Assembly (NCBI GenBank): GCA_937981995.1
Contig: CALJNC010000036.1
Location: 1-64,000, forward strand
Source of the DNA: an uncultured Chitinophagaceae bacterium
GTDB taxonomy: Bacteria > Bacteroidota > Bacteroidia > Chitinophagales > Chitinophagaceae
Length of the DNA stretch: 64,000 bases
Reading direction: 5' to 3'
A program made the position numbers and the translations under genes. This document shows, one piece after another, positions 35,243-43,848 of this stretch; position 1 is the stretch's first letter; each line of letters opens with the position of its first letter. A model generated the notes under the pieces. It was given only the letters and a program-made list of their open reading frames with translations. It was not told where the DNA came from and searched no databases.

Positions 35243-36723
35243 ACAAAAAAATACAATCCGCTTTAATATCAGTTTTTTATAAAGATGGCATTGATATACT
35301 TGCCAAAACCTTACAAGAGTTTGGTGTAACAATATACTCTACAGGCGGCACCCAAAAATTCTTAGAAGAAGCGGGCATTAAATGTGTAGCGGTAGAAAGT
35401 GTAACATCGTATCCCTCCATACTAGGTGGTCGTGTAAAAACATTACACCCAAAAGTATTTGGTGGAATTTTAGGACGCAGAGATAATGATACGGACTTAG
35501 TAGAAATGAAGGAACATGAAATTCCTGAGTTAGACTTGGTAGTCGTTGATCTATACCCGTTTGAAGAAACGCTTGCTACTACAAATGAAGAAGCAAAAAT
35601 TATTGAAAAAATAGACATTGGTGGACCTAGCATGTTACGTGCCGCCGCCAAAAATTTTAAAGATGTATGTGTAGTTGGTTCCAAAGATGATTATGCAGGC
35701 TTAGGCAAAATACTTCAAGCTCAAAATGGTGAAACAAGCTTAGAACAAAGAAAAGAGTATGCTGCTAAAACCTTTAAAATTGTAACGCAATATGACATTG
35801 CCATTGATGATTACTTCAATGCTGAAACAAGAACATTACGCTATGGCGAAAACCCACACCAAACTGCGCAATTCGTAGGTAATCTATCGGAGCAATTTGA
35901 GCAATTAAACGGGAAGGAACTCTCCTATAATAACTTGGTAGATGTAGATGGTGCGGTAGGTTTATTAAATGAATTTATAGATACTAAAGAACCATTTTTC
36001 TCAGTATTTAAACATACCAATGTGTGCGGAGCTGCCATTCGTTCAACTCCTTATGATGCATGGAAAGCAGCCCTTGCCGGAGACCCCGAAAGCGCTTTTG
36101 GTGGTGTAATAATTTCTAATAAAGAAATCAATAAAGAAATTGCAGAAGATATGAATGCTATTTTCTTTGAAGTTTTAATTGCTCCTAGTTTTAGTAAAGA
36201 AGCAATAGAAATTCTTTCAAAAAAGAAAAATAGAATATTGCTTAAACAGAAAAAAACAATTCAAAGTCAATTATCAAAATCAATATTGGGTGGTAAATTA
36301 ATTCAGGATACCGATGAAGGCAACTATACGAAGTGGGAAGAAGTTGGAGCACGAGAAAGTAGCGATACTGAAAAAGCTGATTTAAAGTTTGCCAATCTTT
36401 TATGCAAACATTTAAAATCAAATGCAATAGCACTAGTGAAAAATCAACAACTCATAGGGAAAGGTTGCGGTCAAACATCCCGTATTGATGCCTTACGACA
36501 TTCTATATCTAAAGCACAGCAATTTGAGTTTGATCTTAAGGGAGCAGTACTAGCTAGTGATGCCTTCTTCCCTTTTGATGATTGTATAAAAATTGCCAAA
36601 GAAGAAGGAATTACAGCAGCCATTCAACCTGGTGGCAGCATTAGAGACAAAGATTCTGTTGAATTTGCTAAAAATAATGATATAGTTATGGTAATGACAG
36701 GAATGAGGCATTTCAAGCACTAA
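35239..36723 (+). CDS. purH: Bifunctional AICAR transformylase/IMP cyclohydrolase
   Basis: PurH carries out the last two steps of IMP synthesis: formylation of AICAR with 10-formyl-tetrahydrofolate, then ring closure. The 494-residue protein has an N-terminal cyclohydrolase domain (about 1-135) with 'VFYKDGIDILAKTL', 'STGGTQKFLEEAGI' and 'GGRVKTLHPKVFGGIL'. The transformylase domain (about 136-494) has 'RYGENPHQTA', 'FKHTNVCGAA' (catalytic Lys-His), 'DPESAFGGVI' and 'SDAFFPFDD'. It is translationally coupled to comEC by an ATGA overlap, although the two functions are unrelated. Confidence 0.97.
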   Translation: MNKKIQSALISVFYKDGIDILAKTLQEFGVTIYSTGGTQKFLEEAGIKCVAVESVTSYPSILGGRVKTLHPKVFGGILGRRDNDTDLVEMKEHEIPELDLVVVDLYPFEETLATTNEEAKIIEKIDIGGPSMLRAAAKNFKDVCVVGSKDDYAGLGKILQAQNGETSLEQRKEYAAKTFKIVTQYDIAIDDYFNAETRTLRYGENPHQTAQFVGNLSEQFEQLNGKELSYNNLVDVDGAVGLLNEFIDTKEPFFSVFKHTNVCGAAIRSTPYDAWKAALAGDPESAFGGVIISNKEINKEIAEDMNAIFFEVLIAPSFSKEAIEILSKKKNRILLKQKKTIQSQLSKSILGGKLIQDTDEGNYTKWEEVGARESSDTEKADLKFANLLCKHLKSNAIALVKNQQLIGKGCGQTSRIDALRHSISKAQQFEFDLKGAVLASDAFFPFDDCIKIAKEEGITAAIQPGGSIRDKDSVEFAKNNDIVMVMTGMRHFKH

Positions 36724-36818
36724 AACAGACTTTTTAAACTTTACCAAAACAATAACTAAGGTTTTATTAAACTATACGTCTATTTTGTAGTTTTACTAAC
36801 ACAGATACTATTTATATT

Positions 36819-37469
36819 ATGAAAAAATTATTACTTATCCTTTCAGCAGTTATACTTACTGTAAGTCTTAATGCACAAGACCTACCTACTACTACTATTA
36901 AACAACTTAATGGTCGTCCTATAAAGTTCAATAAAATATTTAAAGAAGGTCGTGTAACCTTAGTAAGCTTTTGGGCTACTTGGTGTGTACCATGTAAGGC
37001 TGAGATTAAAAATATTAAAGCCAATATGCCAGATTGGAAAAAACAAGCTGACTTTGATTTTATAACTATATCTATTGATGATAGCCGTGCAGCAGCAATG
37101 GTTAAGGCTTATACTAAATCTCAAGGTTGGGATTGGCCAGTATACTTAGATCAAAATAGTGATTTAAAACGCTCTTTGAATTTTCAGAATGTTCCATTTA
37201 CTATGATTGTAGACGCAAATGGTAAGGTTGTATACCAGCATACTGGTTATGAGCAAGGTGGTGAGCATGAAGTATTTGCAGAAGTAAAAAAATACGCAAA
37301 AATAGATAGTAAAGAGGTTAAGGAAAGTGCCGTAGAAAAAGCAATTAAATCTGCTGGTGGTACCATCAAACAAACTGCGGAAGAATCAGCTGCGGAAGCG
37401 GTTGAAGGAGCTGTAGAAGCAGCTGAGCCTGCAGAAAGTGCACCGGTTAAAAAAACAACTGATAAATAA
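36819..37469 (+). CDS. Periplasmic TlpA-like thioredoxin with Ala/Glu-rich tail
   Basis: A 216-residue protein with a signal peptide (about 1-19, 'SAVILTVSLNAQ') and a TlpA/ResA-type thioredoxin domain (about 25-155). The active site is 'WATWCVPC' (cysteines 56 and 59), followed by the cis-proline region 'NVPFTMIVDANGK'. The last 55 residues are rich in Ala, Glu and Lys ('AEESAAEAVEGAVEAAEPAE') and are probably disordered or helical, unusual for this family. It is the third TlpA-type protein in the window. A strong terminator follows; its own promoter region is 95 bp long. Confidence 0.88.
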   Translation: MKKLLLILSAVILTVSLNAQDLPTTTIKQLNGRPIKFNKIFKEGRVTLVSFWATWCVPCKAEIKNIKANMPDWKKQADFDFITISIDDSRAAAMVKAYTKSQGWDWPVYLDQNSDLKRSLNFQNVPFTMIVDANGKVVYQHTGYEQGGEHEVFAEVKKYAKIDSKEVKESAVEKAIKSAGGTIKQTAEESAAEAVEGAVEAAEPAESAPVKKTTDK

Positions 37470-37484
37470 AAAATCATACGAACT

Positions 37485-37516
37485 AAAAAACCACCGCAAA
37501 TGCGGTGGTTTTTTTA
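37485..37516 (+). terminator. Hairpin terminator after the thioredoxin gene
   Basis: ACCACCGCA pairs with TGCGGTGGT across a short loop, framed by an A run and seven T. This is a strong intrinsic terminator in both directions. Confidence 0.85.
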
Positions 37517-37643
37517 TGCCTCCTTGTGCCGTTTAATCATAAAATGAACCAAATAGTTAGTCATTCTTACCAAATTCTAATTCAAAACTAAAGACACCTA
37601 CTTTCTGTGTAATTTGGAAGAACCAAAGCAAAGGTAATCAATC

Positions 37644-37994
37644 ATGTATACGAACTCTTTTAAAAATGTAATAGACGCTCTCCTAAGACCAGATGTAATT
37701 GTTCTTAATAAAGAAGATAATAAAAGAAAACTGAAAGTGCCGTTATATAAAAAATTGAGTATTGAGTTAAAAAATGATTCAGGCAAAAATTTTCAATGGC
37801 TACCTACTAAAAAAAGTATACAGCAGTTTTCGGAGATTAAAATAGACCAGTCACCTAAAAAAGGAACTAGTATAATAAACTTAGTTCCTAGCAAACCTGG
37901 AAAAGGCGAAATAGAACTTTATTGCCTAGATAAGTTTAACCCACAAAGAGTTATAGATAGGTTTCAGATTAGTTATTATATCACTGAGAATTAA
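37644..37994 (+). CDS. Small uncharacterised protein, possible chagasin-like fold
   Basis: A 116-residue protein without signal peptide or membrane segment. The latter two-thirds look like beta strands: 'LYKKLSIELKNDSGKNFQWL', then 'KGTSIINLVPSKPGKGEIEL' and 'DRFQISYYI'. The order of a strand, a G-x-x-F-x-W loop and a Gly-rich turn before the next strand recalls chagasin-type (I42) cysteine-protease inhibitors, but the loop motifs are not intact and the likeness is weak. It stands alone, 3 bp short of the convergent rhodanese stop. The function is unknown. Confidence 0.55.
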   Translation: MYTNSFKNVIDALLRPDVIVLNKEDNKRKLKVPLYKKLSIELKNDSGKNFQWLPTKKSIQQFSEIKIDQSPKKGTSIINLVPSKPGKGEIELYCLDKFNPQRVIDRFQISYYITEN

Positions 37995-37997
37995 AGC

Positions 37998-38300
37998 TTA
38001 GGCAAATTCACTCCAAGCTAATATTCCACCAGCCAAATTTACTGTTTTAGCAAACCCCATTTGCTCCAAAATCATACAAGCCTGCATGGATCTCATGCCA
38101 CTGCGGCAGTGTATAATAACCTCCTTGTCTCTCCAATCTTCAATTTCGTCAATCTCACCATTGGTTATCTTTCCTAGTGGAATTAGTTTAGCACCCATAT
38201 TTACTGCGTCGTATTCACTTTGCTCTCTTACGTCAAGGATAAATAATTCTTCGCCACTATCTTTTCTTGTCTTTAATTCTGCTGCTGTTATTGTTTGCAT
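37998..38300 (-). CDS. Single-domain rhodanese-like sulfurtransferase
   Basis: A 100-residue cytoplasmic protein with one rhodanese domain. The active-site loop is 'HCRSGMRS', with the catalytic Cys that carries a persulfide, and 'DVREQSEYDAVNMG' and 'NLAGGILAWSE' mark the fold ends. It probably moves sulfur from thiosulfate or a persulfide to cyanide or a protein partner. It is last in the ddl-PASTA-T9SS operon, overlapping the T9SS protein gene by 13 bp. The link to that envelope operon is unclear. Confidence 0.9.
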   Translation of the reverse strand: MQTITAAELKTRKDSGEELFILDVREQSEYDAVNMGAKLIPLGKITNGEIDEIEDWRDKEVIIHCRSGMRSMQACMILEQMGFAKTVNLAGGILAWSEFA

Positions 38301-40096
38301 ATCGTATGTGTTACACTTGTATTTTTTGTAAGAAGCTTTACCATGTAATTTCCATTTGGTAAATGCTTAATATCAATTTTATTCATTTCTAATGTGCCAT
38401 TTTCAACTAGCTGTCCGTTCATAGAGAATAATTGATATGTTTCCCACTTCGTTTCACTTTGTACATAAAGTTCTTCTGAGCTAGGATTAGGGTATAAAAT
38501 AGTCTTTACTTTAGGCTCAACATCTTTGGTTGCTATTGGATTAAAACTTGCTCCTACCATAGGTCGCATCATTACCGTACCAGTGGTTGAAGAATTAAAC
38601 CAAAAACCATTTACATTATAACTCAACTTCTGCAAGTTATTATCTGTATTGACATCTAAACCATAATAGATACTATCACTTGAAAAATTAGCCGGTTGCG
38701 TCAGGCCTATATAATACGTCCCCGGACCTAGACCTACTGGAGTGGCAAATGCATAAGAAGAAAACTCACTACGCACGGTAGGATATTGCACTTTATATAA
38801 ATCTTGCTGGTGTATAACAACATCTCCTGCTGTAGTATTTCCTAAACTATCATAAAGTACAATACTAAAAAACTTATCAACCGCACTTGGAACTTGCGCA
38901 GCAAAATAAATGCTTAAGCCATGCACTGTGTCTGCTTGGCGCAGCTCAAACTTAATAGCAGTTTTAGCTGGTTGATTTAAGGCAGCGCTTAAAAAATAAG
39001 CTTTTTCTGCTGTACCATCATCGTAGGCAAAATAGTTATCAAACACAACATCTGTAACTATAGTATCATTTCCTTTATAGTCCTGCGCACTTATAGGATC
39101 AATGGTATACGTATTACGAACAGTAAAAGGCCCTGCTCCTAATAAACTTAAACCATAAGAAGGATTATTTAACGTGGCAATACTTTTAGCAAATGCATTA
39201 AAAGGAGCAAGTGCATTGGTACTAAGATTGGTTGCGCCTATTATTTCTTGTGCGCTATGGCGTACGGTAAATGTATTAGCCACGTCATAATTATTGGAAA
39301 CTAGAATTTCTTGCTGAGTTGATAGATCTGAACTTATAAAATGCTTGTACGGCATGGCAGTGTATGTAGCCAAAATTGATGTTGGAAGTTGGGTAAAAGC
39401 TACATCGTTTATTGTAGTATCATTTATTGTTCTGTTTACATCCATCTCCACATAATCAATATTCCAAACGTCATCATTTAAATTGAGTGAGGTAAAATTG
39501 ATAAAACGAAATTGAAAATTTGCATGGAAATATTGAACATCTTCAACAATTATAAAAACCTGCTTAAAATCTTGGGTAGTGGAGCCATTTGCTTGCCATA
39601 CTTTTACCCAATTATTAGCGCTATTTTTAAAAAAAAGATACAGGCTATCATTTACTTCGGGTGCAAAACCATTGCCTTGTGGCTGTACCCAAAAACTTAA
39701 TTTAATACTATCCCCAGGGTTTCTAAAACTCAAATCAATAGGTGTACAAGTCAAGCTATCGCCAAAGCCGGTAGCACTAAAATTATTTGGATTATACGGT
39801 CGTCCTTCTTGATTTAAGCCATCAAATGTTGCTACTCCTTGGGTAAGTACATTAATACCCATTGTATTATTTATAAAAACTTGTTGGTCTTCCCACAAAG
39901 CAGGATTGGGCAAACTAGCTCGGTAAGAAAAATCATCAAGGAAAGGCAAAGTTGCTCGTTTCTTATTTTTGGGATAGCTATTTACACTTGATAAATAAGC
40001 ATTATCCTGAATAGGAACAACGGTCTCCTGTGCATGTAACGATAATGAAAATGCAAGAAAAAAGAATAGTATGTAACGAGTTTTAATCAAACTCAT
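38288..40096 (-). CDS. Secreted T9SS protein (type A sorting domain)
   Basis: A 602-residue protein with a signal peptide ('YILFFFLAFSLSLHAQ') and a middle made of beta-rich jelly-roll-like modules ('FLDDFSYRASLPNPALWEDQ', 'DSIKLSFWVQPQGNG', 'NDDVWNIDYVEMD'). That pattern suggests a carbohydrate- or protein-binding lectin-like fold. The C-terminal T9SS type A tail is 'TILYPNPSSEELYVQ' to 'LPNGNYMVKLLTKN'. It should be exported to the surface or medium. The gene overlaps the PASTA gene upstream by 14 bp and the rhodanese gene downstream by 13 bp, a tight operon with cell-wall genes. No enzyme motif seen. Confidence 0.85.
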   Translation of the reverse strand: MSLIKTRYILFFFLAFSLSLHAQETVVPIQDNAYLSSVNSYPKNKKRATLPFLDDFSYRASLPNPALWEDQQVFINNTMGINVLTQGVATFDGLNQEGRPYNPNNFSATGFGDSLTCTPIDLSFRNPGDSIKLSFWVQPQGNGFAPEVNDSLYLFFKNSANNWVKVWQANGSTTQDFKQVFIIVEDVQYFHANFQFRFINFTSLNLNDDVWNIDYVEMDVNRTINDTTINDVAFTQLPTSILATYTAMPYKHFISSDLSTQQEILVSNNYDVANTFTVRHSAQEIIGATNLSTNALAPFNAFAKSIATLNNPSYGLSLLGAGPFTVRNTYTIDPISAQDYKGNDTIVTDVVFDNYFAYDDGTAEKAYFLSAALNQPAKTAIKFELRQADTVHGLSIYFAAQVPSAVDKFFSIVLYDSLGNTTAGDVVIHQQDLYKVQYPTVRSEFSSYAFATPVGLGPGTYYIGLTQPANFSSDSIYYGLDVNTDNNLQKLSYNVNGFWFNSSTTGTVMMRPMVGASFNPIATKDVEPKVKTILYPNPSSEELYVQSETKWETYQLFSMNGQLVENGTLEMNKIDIKHLPNGNYMVKLLTKNTSVTHTICKQ

Positions 40097-41219
40097 TTTT
40101 ATAATCTGTTGCTTCTATTTCCTTTACCTCTTTTTTAGGCTTAGGTGCTGCTTTCTTTTTAACTACCTTCTTCTTTTTCTTCTTTGTAGACTTTTTCTTT
40201 TTGGCAGCCATTCCATCTAAACCTTTACCATTTTTGGTAACTTTTCTTCGAGATTTCCTTCTTGCCGGTGCGTCAGAACCAATTTCCTCTTCAGGCTTTC
40301 CTTCATAGCCATAATCAGCTATATCAACTTCTTTTACCCTCGTTTTCTTAGCTTTTTCTATAGTCGTATTAGCATTCTCTAATCGTTGTTCTATTATAGT
40401 AACCGTGCTATCATCTAGGTCTTGATACTTTAATGACCCCGGTGCATTTTTACGTAAAATTTGTGGGGTAGGACTTTGCATCAAATGCAAATCAAGCATG
40501 TCTCCACCTCGTATTGCATTAGGGAAATCAAGATCGTTTAGCGCCTCAGGATACTGCTTGTATACAATGGCCGTCATAGTATCATCTATTTCTCCATCAA
40601 AAACTAATAGTTCAAATAAACCAGCCGAAGCCAAAATTTCTTTAGCATCGCGCCATGATTTACCTACTAAATTTGGCACATCTACTTCATAATCAGCTAA
40701 ACCTTCTCCTACCACTAGATCAATTCTACTACCATATGGTACGGGTGCACCAGCAGCAACTGTTTTACCATTATATCGTTGCTCAAGTATCGCTCCTGCT
40801 GCAATATCGGGTCTGTAAATTGTATCTCCAATTACAAAACGATAGCTCTTTAAAATTAAAACAGCGTTTCTAAAACTTTTACTTACTAAATCAGGCATTT
40901 CCAATTTGGGTGGTTCTGCTCTATTTACTAATATAAATATGGTACGCCCTATTTTAACCATGCTGCCCTCTTCAGGCTCCTGACGTAAAACTTGAAGTGG
41001 ATTTATATATGACTTATACGTACTATCTATTTCTACTTTAAATTTCTTAGCCTTTAATTCATCCACTACTGCGCTTAAAGATTTACCTGTAATCTTAGGT
41101 ACAGCAATTTCCCTACCATGATTGGTTAGGTAGTTTAATGAATTAAAAAATGCATAACCTAAACCTGCCACTAGCAATAATGCGATTATTAAATTGAGTA
41201 TCAGTGAACGTCTTAACAT
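40083..41219 (-). CDS. Membrane-anchored three-PASTA protein with lysine-rich tail
   Basis: A 378-residue protein with one N-terminal transmembrane helix (about 7-27) and three PASTA domains outside it (about 39-97, 102-172 and 178-255; 'VPKITGKSLSAVVDELKAKK', 'MPDLVSKSFRNAV', 'VPNLVGKSWRDAKEIL'). PASTA domains bind peptidoglycan or muropeptides. There is no kinase or transpeptidase domain. The last 60 residues hold 'KKKKSTKKKKKKVVKKK' and are strongly basic, an odd tail for a periplasmic protein. It lies 24 bp after ddl, so it is probably a cell-wall binding factor. Confidence 0.85.
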   Translation of the reverse strand: MLRRSLILNLIIALLLVAGLGYAFFNSLNYLTNHGREIAVPKITGKSLSAVVDELKAKKFKVEIDSTYKSYINPLQVLRQEPEEGSMVKIGRTIFILVNRAEPPKLEMPDLVSKSFRNAVLILKSYRFVIGDTIYRPDIAAGAILEQRYNGKTVAAGAPVPYGSRIDLVVGEGLADYEVDVPNLVGKSWRDAKEILASAGLFELLVFDGEIDDTMTAIVYKQYPEALNDLDFPNAIRGGDMLDLHLMQSPTPQILRKNAPGSLKYQDLDDSTVTIIEQRLENANTTIEKAKKTRVKEVDIADYGYEGKPEEEIGSDAPARRKSRRKVTKNGKGLDGMAAKKKKSTKKKKKKVVKKKAAPKPKKEVKEIEATDYKNEFD

Positions 41220-41243
41220 AGAATAAATTGCAATTTAGTGCAT

Positions 41244-42221
41244 CTACAATGATTGCGTTATCAAATTATCATAGAATTCTCTTAATGTCTTGCCCGATGC
41301 CCTAACTTGTTGAGGTACAATACTTGCATCGCTCATTCCCGGCATGGTATTTACTTCTAAAAAGTAAATCTTATCCTCGGTTTCATTATATATATAGTCA
41401 AATCGTACGATTCCCTTACAATAAAGGTCTTGGTATAACATTTTTGAAATTTTGCCTATCCGATTGGCTAAATCTGTTGGAATTTTGGCAGGAGTTACCT
41501 CTTCTGTGATACCAGGAGTATACTTTGCCTCATAATCAAAAAACTCCTTAGTGCATATAATTTCTGTGATAGGCAAGGTTTCTATTTTACCGTCTTGCTC
41601 ATAAACACCCTGCGTAAGTTCACCACCAGCAATAAACTCCTCAACCATAACTTGAGGAGCTACATCAAAAGCCTTAAGCACGGCTGGCAATAATTCCTCT
41701 TTTTCATTTATTTTAAATGTAGCTAAGCTGCTGCCACCTTCTGCCGGTTTTACAAATGCAGGTAAAGTAATTTTTTCTAAAATAGCATCAGAGGTATAAT
41801 CTCTATCTTTAAAAAGATGCTTTGATTTTGCCACAGCTACATCGCTAAAATCAACTACCCTATTACAAAATATTTTATTAAACGATAAAGCGGATACTAC
41901 TGCATTGCAAGAAGTATATTTAATATCTAGCATATCAAAATAGCCCTGTAACTTACCATCTTCACCCGGGGTGCCGTGTATGCCTATAAAAACTAAATCA
42001 AAATTTATTTTGTTTTCTTCTATTGTAATAGAAAAATCATTCTTGTCTATCTCAGCTCCACTTTTCTCTTCAGCCCATTTCTCCTTAGAAAGTATAATCT
42101 TAAATACATTATACTTATCAGGATCTATATTATCACAAATGGTTTGAGCACTTTGTATTGATATATCATATTCACCAGAAAACCCTCCTGCTACAACTGC
42201 TATGTTTTTTTTATTATTCAC
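41244..42221 (-). CDS. ddl: D-alanine--D-alanine ligase
   Basis: Ddl joins two D-alanines with ATP for the peptidoglycan pentapeptide. The ATP-grasp protein (about 325 residues) shows 'VVAGGFSGEYDISIQSA' at the start, 'HGTPGEDGKLQGYFDML', 'FVKPAEGGSSLATFK' (ATP loop) and 'DYIYNETEDKIYFLEVNTMP' with the Mg-binding Glu and Asn. I use the GTG at 42221 because a TAGATTTG box (42250-42243) lies over the only longer start (TTG at 42245), which could not be on the transcript. It heads the PASTA operon. Confidence 0.95.
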   Translation of the reverse strand: MNNKKNIAVVAGGFSGEYDISIQSAQTICDNIDPDKYNVFKIILSKEKWAEEKSGAEIDKNDFSITIEENKINFDLVFIGIHGTPGEDGKLQGYFDMLDIKYTSCNAVVSALSFNKIFCNRVVDFSDVAVAKSKHLFKDRDYTSDAILEKITLPAFVKPAEGGSSLATFKINEKEELLPAVLKAFDVAPQVMVEEFIAGGELTQGVYEQDGKIETLPITEIICTKEFFDYEAKYTPGITEEVTPAKIPTDLANRIGKISKMLYQDLYCKGIVRFDYIYNETEDKIYFLEVNTMPGMSDASIVPQQVRASGKTLREFYDNLITQSL

Positions 42222-42242
42222 TTCCTTCAAAAAATGTAACCG

Positions 42243-42250
42243 CAAATCTA
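42243..42250 (-). promoter_or_regulatory. -7 box TAGATTTG of ddl
   Basis: An exact TAnnTTTG box on the minus strand. The predicted transcript start near 42237 leaves a leader of about 16 nt before the GTG at 42221 and excludes the upstream TTG as a start. Confidence 0.55.
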
Positions 42251-42348
42251 AGCGATTTATAACCTTTTATGAATAGGTAACTACTAAGATTTATCATAAA
42301 ATTAGCAAGAAACAGACCATGTATAGCCACGATACCCTAGCACTTAAT

Positions 42349-42356
42349 TACATTTG
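42349..42356 (+). promoter_or_regulatory. -7 box TACATTTG of the DUF2480 gene
   Basis: An exact TAnnTTTG box ends 8 nt before the GTG at 42365, leaving a leader of a few bases at most. Confidence 0.55.
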
Positions 42357-42364
42357 TAGAGATA

Positions 42365-42877
42365 GTGAGTGAGATTGTAAACAAGGTTGCTGGTAGTAGT
42401 TTAATTACTATAAATTTAGAGGAGTATTTTCCTAAGGAAATAATGGCTTTTGACCTGAAACAGTTTTTATTTATGGAGTTAATCCTGAAGGAAAAAGACT
42501 ATCGCACAGCTTTAAAAGAATTTGACTTACTACCCTTTAAGGACAAAGAAGTAGCGCTCCACTGCTCCACAGATGCTATCATACCCCACTGGGCTTATAT
42601 GCTAGCAGCTACACATCTTGCACCACATACTTCTCAGGTATACTTTAGCTCACCAGATGATCTTAAAAAAGAATTACTTATAAAAAATATCCGATCTATA
42701 AAAGCAGAGGACTTTACTGATAAACGCATGGTGATAAAAGGCTGTGGCGAAGAAGATATGGACGCTAGCGCCTATGTAGAAATTACTAAAAAATTACTCC
42801 CCGTAGCCAAGAGCATCATGTATGGTGAACCTTGTAGCACGGTACCTATTTATAAACAAGCCCGTCAACCTAAATAA
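42365..42877 (+). CDS. DUF2480 family protein
   Basis: A 170-residue cytoplasmic protein of a family I know only from Bacteroidota. It starts at a GTG ('MSEIVNKVAGSSLITINLEE'). Conserved-looking stretches are 'FDLKQFLFMELILKEKDYR', 'VALHCSTDAIIPHWAYML' and 'VVIKGC'-like 'MVIKGCGEEDMDASAYVEI', and the end has 'YGEPCSTVPIYK'. Cysteines and histidines in the middle and end could bind a metal, but this is not shown. It lies 27 bp before the lytic transglycosylase gene in the same direction. Confidence 0.85.
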   Translation: MSEIVNKVAGSSLITINLEEYFPKEIMAFDLKQFLFMELILKEKDYRTALKEFDLLPFKDKEVALHCSTDAIIPHWAYMLAATHLAPHTSQVYFSSPDDLKKELLIKNIRSIKAEDFTDKRMVIKGCGEEDMDASAYVEITKKLLPVAKSIMYGEPCSTVPIYKQARQPK

Positions 42878-42904
42878 AAACTCTTAAAATTCAATTTATC
42901 TATT

Positions 42905-43813
42905 ATGAACAAACGCATTCTACTTGCACTTACTTTACTACTAACGAGCAACTTTTTAATGGCTCAAACACGTTACATTAGCCCTGATGCTAATAGAGCT
43001 GGATCAAACGCGAATCACCGCGCTTTATATTTAACAGCTCCGGATGTGCCAAGAACCTTTACCATGTTTGGTGAAAAAGTACCCTTAAAAGTATGGGATG
43101 TGCGTGAACGTTTTGATAGAGAACTTTTATTCAATAGCTATATGCAAGGCTCTACTATTTATATTCTAAAGCATGCCGGACGCTATATGAAAATTATTGA
43201 GCAAAAACTAAGAGATAATGGTGTACCCGATGACTTTAAATATTTATGCGTGGCAGAAAGTGCATTACGCAATCAAAGATCAAGAGTAGGCGCGGCAGGA
43301 TTTTGGCAGTTTATGCCTAAAACGGCGCCTAGCTATGGTCTGTACTTAGACGGAGAAGTTGACGAACGTTACAACCCTTATAAATCAACTGATGCTGCTT
43401 GTAAATATTTAAAACAAGCCTACCGAAAATTTGGTAACTGGACAGCGGCAGCAGCAAGTTACAACTGTGGTATGGGAGGTTATAATGGCCGTGCAAAACG
43501 TCAAGGCACTTATAATTTTTATGACCTTTTTCTACCGAACGAGACCATGCGATACGTTTTTAGAATCGCAGCCTTTAAATATATTTTTGAGAATCAAAAA
43601 GCATTGGGTTACAACCTTACACCAGAAGATATTTACAGACCGATCCCAACTCGATCCGTTAGTATTTCAAGAGGTTTAGGTGATTTATCAACCTATGCAC
43701 GCTCGCAAGGAACAAATTATAAAACCTTGAAGTTTTTAAACCCATGGTTGAGAAATAAGACGTTCGTGAATAGTAAAAAGAGAACGTATCAGCTTTTATT
43801 ACCTAGGAGGTAA
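42905..43813 (+). CDS. Lytic murein transglycosylase (SLT domain)
   Basis: A 302-residue exported enzyme that cleaves the glycan strand of peptidoglycan, forming 1,6-anhydro-muramic acid. The signal peptide is 'LALTLLLTSNFLMAQ'. The SLT domain (about 105-230) has the catalytic Glu in 'CVAESALRNQRSRVGAAGFW', then 'QFMPKTAPSYGL', 'YNPYKSTDAACKYLKQAY' and 'AAASYNCGMGGY'. The C-terminal part ('LGDLSTYARSQGTNYKTLKF') may be one LysM-like cell-wall module. It resembles a short MltD. Confidence 0.92.
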   Translation: MNKRILLALTLLLTSNFLMAQTRYISPDANRAGSNANHRALYLTAPDVPRTFTMFGEKVPLKVWDVRERFDRELLFNSYMQGSTIYILKHAGRYMKIIEQKLRDNGVPDDFKYLCVAESALRNQRSRVGAAGFWQFMPKTAPSYGLYLDGEVDERYNPYKSTDAACKYLKQAYRKFGNWTAAAASYNCGMGGYNGRAKRQGTYNFYDLFLPNETMRYVFRIAAFKYIFENQKALGYNLTPEDIYRPIPTRSVSISRGLGDLSTYARSQGTNYKTLKFLNPWLRNKTFVNSKKRTYQLLLPRR

Positions 43814-43848
43814 TATTTTAAACCTCAATAAAAAAAATAATAATGCTT

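Noticed and set aside
42265-42301. TTTTATGA/TCATAAAA inverted repeat between ddl and DUF2480
   Set aside because: Arms are AT-rich and 21 bp apart; expected by chance in such sequence.
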